Below, in pieces: positions 58,240 to 64,000 of a DNA stretch of 64,000 nucleotides. The position numbers and the translations under genes are program-made. The stretch lies in the NCBI RefSeq assembly GCF_002939475.1, contig NZ_PKFQ01000001.1:248001-312000 (forward strand). The letters run 5' to 3'. The notes beneath the pieces were generated by a model, which saw nothing but the letters and a program-made list of their open reading frames with translations, did no database searches and had not been told where the DNA came from. Source of the stretch: Streptomyces cinnamoneus (GTDB lineage: Bacteria; Actinomycetota; Actinomycetes; Streptomycetales; Streptomycetaceae). The stretch's first letter is position 1. The number at the start of each line of letters is the position of its first letter.

Positions 58240-59877
58240 TCAGTCGCGGCGGCTTCGCGCGTGACGGCCGGACCCCGGCCGGAACCAGGAGCGGACCCGC
58301 CGGCGCATGCGCGTAAGAGGGGCGTCGCCCGCGTCTTCCCGGGGAGGCGTCGCTGTCGGGCACGTGCCGGTGTGGACGTCTGACGCCCCGGCGGGGGTGA
58401 CCGCCACCACGGCCTCGGGGCCGGGCGACGGGCTCGGCGCGGTCTCCACGGAAGCCTGGAGCGGGAGGCCGAGGGCTTCCTCCCCGGCCCGGTGGTCATG
58501 CCGGGGAGGCCTCCACGTCCAGGTCCCGACGACGGTGGTCGTCGGCAGTGACAACGTCGTCGGCGAGCACAGGAGGTCGACGCCACCGTAGGGGTCGGCG
58601 TGTCCTGCGGAGCCGTAGTCGTAGCCGTCGTGGTAGCCGTAGCCGCCGCTGCTGTAAGAGGCATAAGGGTCGTAGGCGACGAACGGGTCGTACGAGGTTT
58701 CGAAGCCGTAGGAGACCTCTGGCGGAAGGGGCTGCCAGGCGCCGGCCGGGGGAAGGGCCGCACTCCCGGGAGGCCGCATCTGCCTGACCGCGGACGTCAG
58801 GGTGGCTTCCGCCTCCTTGAGCGCCGCCTGCTCGGCGCACTTGCGGCTGAGCTCGTCGCGCTCGTGGCGGAGGTCCAGCACGAGGCTCTCGGCCGCCTCG
58901 GCTGCGCCGCGGGCCCGTGCGAGGTCCTCCCGGGCGACGGCCAGCTCGCCCTCCAGTCCCTCCATGCGCTCGCGCACGGCGTCGATCTCCGCCCGGGCGG
59001 CGCGCTTCTGCCGGCGGTCCTTGATGCGTTCGTTCTCCAGCCACGCGATGAGCTGGGCGTCGACCTGCCGGTGGGCGGCGGACGCGGCTTCGTCGGCGAC
59101 GCGCTGTTCGGCCCACTCCAGCTGCTGGCGCACGTGCTCCGCGGCCGCGCGGTCCCGGGCGAGCAGCTCGTCCTCGAGTGCCACGACGCGCTCGCGGCAG
59201 GCGTCGCGTTCCTCCTGGACCATGCAGTCCTCGTACCGCTCGGGGAAGCAGCGGCGGAGCGTGGCGTAGAAGGAGACCATCAGGTCCTGGCGGTCCCGGG
59301 CGGACAGGGCCCGGCCCTCCTGCGCCAGCAGGCCGAGAAGGGCTTCGGTCTCGTGCCGTGCCGGCACGTGGGAGCCGCTCACGACGCCCCTCAGCCCGTC
59401 CGGGGTGAGACCCCCGACCGTGCCGGGCGGCAGGCAGGCCGCCGCCCGGCGGCTGATGTCGTCCAGGTCGCCGCCCAGGGGGTCGAGGACCCGGCGGCGC
59501 ATCCCCTCGGCGAACGCCCGCGCCTCGGCGGGGAGGGACTTGCGCTTCTTCTCCCGGTCCGCCTCGGCCCAGAGCTCCTTGATGCCGGCCCAGGCCTCGT
59601 CCTCCGGGCGCGGGTTCGCGGCCATGTCCAGCAGCGCCACGACGACGGCGAAGAGGGTGTCAGGCCGCGTCAGCCGCGTGCCGTTCAGGATGTCGCGAAC
59701 GGTCGTGTGGGAGGCCGTGGTCAACTTGTCGTCCCGCTTGGAGGCGAGGGCGTCGATGGCTTTCGAGACGTCACGCGACGGGGGTGCACCCGCCGCCTCG
59801 TGCAGCTCGCGCATCGCGTTGAGCAGCCGGAGCGCGGCGCCGTCCGGCCTCGGCTCACCCGACTCCTGATCGGGCAT
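58240..59877 (-). CDS. HTH and coiled-coil protein with Tyr/Gly-rich tail
   Basis: A 545-residue protein. The N-terminal part (residues about 15-90: AMRELHEAAGAPPSRDVSKAI, then TTVRDILNGTRLTRPDTLFAVV) resembles the XRE-like HTH domain of actinobacterial proteins often paired with signalling ATPases. A long charged coiled coil (about 235-365) follows. Then comes a tail of about 180 residues: first a stretch rich in Tyr, Gly, Ser and Asp (YGFETSYDPFVAYDPYASYS, then SGGYGYHDGYDYG), then a Pro/Thr-rich region ending in an Arg-rich patch. The tail is low-complexity and could mediate condensation or surface adhesion. Confidence 0.75.
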   Translation of the reverse strand: MPDQESGEPRPDGAALRLLNAMRELHEAAGAPPSRDVSKAIDALASKRDDKLTTASHTTVRDILNGTRLTRPDTLFAVVVALLDMAANPRPEDEAWAGIKELWAEADREKKRKSLPAEARAFAEGMRRRVLDPLGGDLDDISRRAAACLPPGTVGGLTPDGLRGVVSGSHVPARHETEALLGLLAQEGRALSARDRQDLMVSFYATLRRCFPERYEDCMVQEERDACRERVVALEDELLARDRAAAEHVRQQLEWAEQRVADEAASAAHRQVDAQLIAWLENERIKDRRQKRAARAEIDAVRERMEGLEGELAVAREDLARARGAAEAAESLVLDLRHERDELSRKCAEQAALKEAEATLTSAVRQMRPPGSAALPPAGAWQPLPPEVSYGFETSYDPFVAYDPYASYSSGGYGYHDGYDYGSAGHADPYGGVDLLCSPTTLSLPTTTVVGTWTWRPPRHDHRAGEEALGLPLQASVETAPSPSPGPEAVVAVTPAGASDVHTGTCPTATPPREDAGDAPLTRMRRRVRSWFRPGSGRHARSRRD

Positions 59878-60182
59878 GGCGAGGGCTCCCTGGTGTCAGA
59901 TCGTGTCAGAGAAGTCGATGCTCCCATCGCGACCGCCCCGGCTGGCGATTATGTGACAACCATTCACTCGTCAGAGTGTGTCATCCGCTCTTCCGCGGGG
60001 TGTCGACTGGAAGAGGCCGGCTGGCTCGTCCGCCGCCGGCCTCCACATGACCGGGCCGCCGACACCGGCAGGGCCGCAGGGACGGCGGCCCGGTTCCCAC
60101 CCACCAAGGGGCTCCGTTGCATCCTAAAGAACCACACACCGAGCACGTCTTTCCCGGGAAAATCCGGCGCACCACGACGCCC
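59878..60182. other. Intergenic region of 305 bp
   Basis: Shared upstream region of the HTH coiled-coil gene and the small secreted protein gene. It contains a short direct repeat (GTGTCAG twice, 59893-59909) near the HTH start. I see no gene. Confidence 0.45.
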
Positions 60183-60488
60183 ATGCTGTACCGTCCGCGC
60201 CGCAGTTCCCTCTTGTTGGCCCTGCTCGTGGCCGTGGCGCCCGTGTCCCCGGCCGGCGCGGCCCCGGCGACTCCCGCCGCCCCGGCGTCGACGAGCGCGC
60301 CACCGGCGAACAGTGCGTATCCGGTCCCGGTGGTCCTCCAGCCCGTGACGCCGCCCGCGGACGGGCTGCTGGACGCGTTCCTGCCCGGGTTCCTCGCCAG
60401 CCTCGGCTCCGGCATCGTGCTCACCATCGGCGGATGGGGCGTCAAGAAGGGTGTGAAGAGGCTGCGCGAGCGGCGGCCCGTGCCGTAG
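60183..60488 (+). CDS. Small exported protein with C-terminal membrane helix
   Basis: A 101-residue protein with an N-terminal signal (LYRPRRSSLLLALLVAVAPVSPAGAAPA), an Ala/Pro/Ser/Thr linker, and a C-terminal helix with a Gly-rich face (FLASLGSGIVLTIGGWGV) followed by a basic tail. The topology would place the linker outside the membrane. The start at 60183 is chosen because it begins the signal peptide. The function is unknown. Confidence 0.6.
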   Translation: MLYRPRRSSLLLALLVAVAPVSPAGAAPATPAAPASTSAPPANSAYPVPVVLQPVTPPADGLLDAFLPGFLASLGSGIVLTIGGWGVKKGVKRLRERRPVP

Positions 60489-60547
60489 GCCCGGACGTCC
60501 TCGTCTGCCCGGTCCGGTGCCCCGGCGCGTCCGTGGCCGGGAACCGT

Positions 60548-60598
60548 GCCGGTCCCGTGGCCGGTCGACGGGCGACCGTCCCGTGCCGCGGGACCGGC
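60548..60598. terminator. GC-rich inverted repeat, possible terminator
   Basis: GCCGGTCCCG and CGGGACCGGC are 10-base inverted arms with a GC-rich 31-base interior that contains a smaller dyad. It lies between two small plus-strand genes. Confidence 0.45.
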
Positions 60599-60661
60599 CG
60601 GGGCGTGCCCGCTCCGCACCACACCGTAGGCTGCCCCTTTTGAGGAAGACGGGGACGTGTC

Positions 60662-61012
60662 ATGAGCAGCGGTACGACCGGGAGCGTGCGCACCACGCCG
60701 AGCAAGAACGGGCCCGCCAAGGTGAGCCTGTGGTTCGCGGGCTGCGGCGTCGCCGCCTACGGGAACTTCGCCACCGGCATCGCCTGGCTCAACCCGGGCG
60801 TCTTCATCATGATGGCCGTCCTGTGCGCCCTGATCGCGATCGTCGCGGGGCACATCGGGCGGTTCCGGGGCCGCAGGCTGGACGGTGACGGGCGGGGCAT
60901 GGCCCTGCTGGGGATCGTCGTGGGCTGGCTCGTCATCCTGGTGACCGTGGTGATCGCCCTGGCCGTCGGTGGCCTGATCGCGGGTCTGGCGGTGCTCGTG
61001 GAAAGCCTCTGA
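60662..61012 (+). CDS. DUF4190-type membrane protein
   Basis: A 116-residue protein with two or three membrane segments (VSLWFAGCGVAAYGNFATGIAW, VFIMMAVLCALIAIVAGHIG, GMALLGIVVGWLVILVTVVIALAVGGLIAGLAVL). The characteristic GHIGRFRGRRLDGDGRGMALLGIVVG segment matches DUF4190, a membrane domain with no known function. The ATG follows GGGACGTG at moderate spacing. Confidence 0.75.
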   Translation: MSSGTTGSVRTTPSKNGPAKVSLWFAGCGVAAYGNFATGIAWLNPGVFIMMAVLCALIAIVAGHIGRFRGRRLDGDGRGMALLGIVVGWLVILVTVVIALAVGGLIAGLAVLVESL

Positions 61013-61040
61013 CCCGCGGGGCCAGGCCCGCCGCCACGGC

Positions 61041-61100
61041 CATCCTGTGAACCATCTGTCGAACCTGTGGACCTCCTGTCGATCCTGTGAATCTCCTGTC
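61041..61100. repeat. Three tandem 20-bp repeats with CTGT half-sites
   Basis: Consensus GATCCTGTGAACCTCCTGTC is repeated three times with no gaps. Each unit carries two CTGT boxes, spaced 11 and 9 bp alternately. The array lies between the DUF4190 gene and pls. Confidence 0.75.
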
Positions 61101-61290
61101 CGAAAACAGCCCCATGTGATGGCCAATACTTTGCCAAGCGCAGGCCAGGGCGACAGCCGCTTCGGCCATGGATTCGGTGGCCACGAGCCGGGCGCGGTAG
61201 GGGTTTTTAAAGAGTTGATGGGGCCCTCCACCCGGTGTTCGATTTACGGAACGTGGGGCACCGCTTACGAACCGCGCCCCGGGGGCCAGC

Positions 61291-61332
61291 GTCTGTGGGT
61301 GCGGACGTCAGGACGGCGTCCGCACCGCAGAC
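61291..61332. promoter_or_regulatory. Leader hairpin upstream of pls
   Basis: GTCTGTGGGTGCGGACG and CGTCCGCACCGCAGAC pair with one bulged base around a 9-base loop. It ends 26 bp before the pls start and is followed by GTTGAAAAAG, not a T-run. It could hide or expose the ribosome binding site or act as an attenuator. Confidence 0.5.
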
Positions 61333-61357
61333 GTTGAAAAAGAGGCGCACACACCCG

Positions 61358-64000
61358 ATGGCATCCCCCCTCCCCGGACTCCTGCCGGCACCACCGGAGC
61401 CCCACACGGGGCGGGCGCGCTACCGCAGCGCCCCTCCCCCGCCGCCGCGCACCCTGCTCGACGTGCTCGACGCCACCGCCGCCGCGCATCCCGAGGCCCT
61501 CGCCCTCGACACCGGGGCGGAACGGTTCACCTACCGGGCGTTGGCCGCCGAAGTCGCCTCCCGGGCGGAGCGGCTCCGCCGGGCCGGCGCGGGGCCGGGT
61601 GACCGGGTGGGGGTGCGGATCCCCTCCGGCACCGCCGAGCTGTACCTGTCGGTGCTCGCCGTGCTGCGGTGCGGCGCCGCCTACGTGCCCGTCGACGCCG
61701 ACGACCCCGACGAGCGCGCCGCCACGGTCTTCCGCGAGGCCGGCGTCTGCGCCGTCCTCGGTGCCGGCGGCGCGCTCGCGCCCGGCACCGCCGCCCCGTC
61801 GGGCGGCGCGGGGCGGCCGCCGGTCCCGGACGACGACGCCTGGATCATCTTCACCTCCGGCTCCACCGGCGCCCCCAAGGGCGTCGCCGTCAGCCACCGC
61901 GCCGCCGCGGCCTTCGCCGACGCGGAGGCCGGCCTCTTCCTGCGGGACGCGCCCCTGCGCCCGGGCGACCGCGTGCTGGCCGGCCTCTCCGTGGCCTTCG
62001 ACGCCTCATGCGAGGAGATGTGGCTCGCCTGGCGGCACGGGGCCTGCCTCGTGCCCGCCCCGCGTTCACTCGTGCGCGCCGGCCACGAACTGGGGCCCTG
62101 GCTCGTCGAACGCGGCATCACCGTCGTCTCCACCGTGCCCACGCTGGCTGCGCTGTGGCCGGTGGAGTGCCTGGAGGGAGTGCGGCTGCTCATCGTCGGC
62201 GGCGAGGCGTGTCCCGCCGAACTCGTCGACCGCTTCGCCGTGCCCGGCCGGGAGATGTGGAACACCTACGGTCCCACCGAGACCACCGTCGTCGCGTGCG
62301 CGGCCCGGCTGCACCCCGGCCAGCCCGTGCGCATCGGACTGCCCCTGACCGGCTGGGAGCTGGCCGTCGTCGACGAGGCGGGGGAGCTCGTCGCCCACGG
62401 GGCCGAGGGCGAGCTGGTCGTCGCCGGCGTCGGGGTGGCCCGCTACCTCGACCCCGTCAAGGACGCCGAGCGCTACCGTGCCTGTGTGGCTCTCGACACC
62501 GACCGCGCCTACCGCACCGGTGACCTGGTGCGGGCCGACCCCGAGGGGCTGGTCTTCGCCGGGCGCGCGGACGACCAGATCAAGATCGGTGGGCGCCGGC
62601 TCGAACTCGGGGAGATCGACGCGGCGTTGAGCGCCCTGCCGGGCGTGCTGGGCGCCGCCGCGGCCGTACGCACCACGCCGGCCGGCGGCCGGCTGCTGGC
62701 CGGCTATGTGGTGCCGGGTCCGGAGTACGACCGGGAACACGCCAGACGGCTGCTGACCGAGCGGCTGCCCGCGGCCCTGGTCCCCGTCCTGGCGGAGGTC
62801 GACGACCTGCCCACCCGCACCTCCGGCAAGGTCGACCGGGACGCCCTGCCGTGGCCCCTTTCCGCGGCTCGGCCCGACGAGGACGACGCCGAACCGCTGC
62901 ACGGCACCGCCGCCCGGCTGGCCCGCCTCTGGGAGGAGTTGCTCGGTACCCGGCCCACCGCCGGCTCCGACTTCGTCGCCCTCGGCGGCACCAGCCTGGC
63001 CGCCGCCCGCATGGCCTCCGCCCTGCGCGAGCACCATCCCGGCGTGTCCGTCGCCGCCCTCTACCGCCACCCCGTCCTGCGCGACATGGCCGCGCACCTC
63101 GACTCGCTCACCCCCCAGGCCGAGGTCCGGCGCGCGGTCCGGCCCCTGCGCCGCCGCACGGGCGCGGCGCAGATCCTGGTGCAGACGGCCCTGTTCGGCG
63201 TCGCCGGACTGCGCGGCCTGGTGGGCCTGGCCGCCGCCGACAACGTCCTGGGACTGCTGACGCCCCGGGCGTGGGCGCCCCACACGTCCTGGTGGCTGGT
63301 GCTGACGGGATGGCTCGTGCTGTTGAGCGCCCCCTCCCGGTTCCTGCTGGGCGCGGCCGCGGCCCGTCTGCTCACGCGGGGCGTCGCCCCCGGCTCCTAC
63401 CCGCGCGGCGGCCGGGTCCACCTGCGGCTGTGGGCCGCCGAACGCACCGTGGCCTCCTTCGGCGTCCCCGCGCTGCTCGGCACGCCCTGGGCCACGTGGT
63501 ACGCCCGCTCCCTGGGCTGCGTGACCGGCCGGAACGTCTCCCTGCACGCCATGCCGCCGGTCACCGGTCTCGCCGAGTTCGGTGCGGGAAGCGCTGTGGA
63601 ACCGGAAGCCGACATCTCGGGCTGGTGGCTGGACGGTTCGACGCTGCACGTCGGCGCCGTGCAGATCGGCGCGAACGCCCGCGTCGGCCACCGCAGCATG
63701 CTGATGCCGGGTGCCTCCCTCGGCCCGGGAGCCGAACTCGCCGCGGGCGGCTGCCTGGACGGTCACGTCCCGGCCGGCCGGACGTGGGCCGGTTCGCCGG
63801 CCCGGCCGGCCGCCACGGGGAGCGCTCCGGCGTTCGTTCCCGCGCAGGCCGCCCGTCACACGCCCGTGCCCGGTGCCCCCCGCCGGGAGCGGGAAGGCGG
63901 CGGCCGGGCCCGTTCCCCCCACCGCCACTCCCGGCGCTGGAACCCGGCCTACGCCCTCTCCCTCGCCGTGCTGCCGCTGCTGCCGCTCGTCGCCGCCGCG
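61358..64000 (+). CDS. pls: Epsilon-poly-L-lysine synthetase-like Pls/PosA NRPS, 5' part
   Basis: The frame stays open to the window end; 881 codons are present and more follow. Residues about 45-500 form an NRPS adenylation domain (core motifs IIFTSGSTGAPKGV, NTYGPTETT, YRTGDLV, GRADDQIKIGGRR, PTRTSGKVDR). A thiolation domain follows with the phosphopantetheine Ser in FVALGGTSLAAARM. Then come two membrane segments (about 600-670) and a soluble region of Pls type (EADISGWWLDG, GANARVGHRSMLMPGASLG with left-handed beta-helix hexapeptides). Known Pls enzymes are about 1300 residues and polymerise L-lysine at the membrane. No ribosome site is obvious; GAGGCG lies 12 bases upstream. Confidence 0.88.
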   Translation, partial: MASPLPGLLPAPPEPHTGRARYRSAPPPPPRTLLDVLDATAAAHPEALALDTGAERFTYRALAAEVASRAERLRRAGAGPGDRVGVRIPSGTAELYLSVLAVLRCGAAYVPVDADDPDERAATVFREAGVCAVLGAGGALAPGTAAPSGGAGRPPVPDDDAWIIFTSGSTGAPKGVAVSHRAAAAFADAEAGLFLRDAPLRPGDRVLAGLSVAFDASCEEMWLAWRHGACLVPAPRSLVRAGHELGPWLVERGITVVSTVPTLAALWPVECLEGVRLLIVGGEACPAELVDRFAVPGREMWNTYGPTETTVVACAARLHPGQPVRIGLPLTGWELAVVDEAGELVAHGAEGELVVAGVGVARYLDPVKDAERYRACVALDTDRAYRTGDLVRADPEGLVFAGRADDQIKIGGRRLELGEIDAALSALPGVLGAAAAVRTTPAGGRLLAGYVVPGPEYDREHARRLLTERLPAALVPVLAEVDDLPTRTSGKVDRDALPWPLSAARPDEDDAEPLHGTAARLARLWEELLGTRPTAGSDFVALGGTSLAAARMASALREHHPGVSVAALYRHPVLRDMAAHLDSLTPQAEVRRAVRPLRRRTGAAQILVQTALFGVAGLRGLVGLAAADNVLGLLTPRAWAPHTSWWLVLTGWLVLLSAPSRFLLGAAAARLLTRGVAPGSYPRGGRVHLRLWAAERTVASFGVPALLGTPWATWYARSLGCVTGRNVSLHAMPPVTGLAEFGAGSAVEPEADISGWWLDGSTLHVGAVQIGANARVGHRSMLMPGASLGPGAELAAGGCLDGHVPAGRTWAGSPARPAATGSAPAFVPAQAARHTPVPGAPRREREGGGRARSPHRHSRRWNPAYALSLAVLPLLPLVAAA

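Larger units (their letters stand above)
61013..61357. other. Upstream region of pls, 345 bp
   Basis: Holds the 20-bp repeat array (61041-61100) and a long hairpin (61291-61332) directed at the pls start. A TTTTTAAAGAG stretch at 61203-61213 is a possible promoter element. No gene. Confidence 0.6.

Noticed and set aside
61041..61100. The 20-bp repeats as a CRISPR array or a replication iteron set
   Set aside because: There are no spacers, only three units, and no replication gene or AT-rich unwinding region nearby.

Overview
The window is a 64 kb piece of a very GC-rich actinobacterial chromosome, almost certainly Streptomyces. The codons end in G or C, GTG starts are common, many proteins carry Sec or Tat signals, and the regulators are of GntR, TetR, MerR, LysR, AraC, ArsR, PucR and ECF41 type. 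Several loci are Streptomyces hallmarks: a SenS/SenR/HbpS heme-sensing locus, a lasso peptide cluster, a GH18 chitinase, and the 5' part of an epsilon-poly-L-lysine synthetase (Pls). The content is mostly accessory, with many small regulator-plus-enzyme modules and few housekeeping genes (a long-form GAPDH and the tiny ribosomal protein bL37). No tRNA, rRNA, CRISPR array or intact insertion sequence was found.

Layout. 0-13.5 kb: a hemerythrin, secreted proteins, an alpha/beta hydrolase with a Cys at the nucleophile position paired with a GT-B-like protein, a CMD/AhpD-like protein without its CxxC, GntR and AraC regulators, a broken methyltransferase, a cupin-esterase pair with a divergent PucR-type regulator, a P450-like/PEP-mutase fusion facing an ArsR regulator across a clear operator, a three-repeat secreted protein and a HAD phosphatase. 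13.6-25 kb: a Ser/Thr kinase, an ECF41 sigma factor with its autoregulatory promoter and an SRPBCC partner, an MFS/LysR pair, hydrolases, an SDR fusion, an HTH-ClpN pair behind twin operators, and a PhoD phosphatase. 25-30.5 kb: senR-senS and divergent hbpS, a 168-bp MITE-like element, GAPDH and YjbQ, the last two converging on a 29-bp perfect hairpin. 30.6-46.8 kb: a TetR regulator, a secreted esterase, a ricin-lectin protein with a possible pore-forming module, a dehydrogenase-TetR operon with its operator, an AbiEii-like nucleotidyltransferase with an unknown partner, VOC, SDR and GNAT proteins, an epoxide hydrolase, a double alpha/beta-hydrolase fusion with MerR, bL37, a trans-enoyl-reductase-like protein and a class A beta-lactamase.

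46.9-51.5 kb: a lasso peptide cluster on the minus strand. It has a precursor with a citrulassin-type core, a cyclase broken by one frameshift, a PqqD-type recognition protein, a B2 leader peptidase and an ABC exporter. 52.0-52.8 kb: the 3' ends of a TetR gene and an FAD monooxygenase gene joined tail-out, which looks like a deletion scar. 52.8-64 kb: an ABC-F protein, a chitinase, a CGNR regulator, an old yellow enzyme, small membrane proteins, a coiled-coil HTH protein with a Tyr/Gly-rich tail, an array of three 20-bp repeats, and pls running off the end of the window.

Cooperation between genes is best supported in four places. SenS, SenR and HbpS form a heme/redox sensing unit. The lasso genes are translationally coupled by 4-bp overlaps. 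Several regulators sit beside a palindrome in a shared divergent promoter and probably control their neighbour. The nucleotidyltransferase and its partner overlap by 4 bp and are probably one functional unit.
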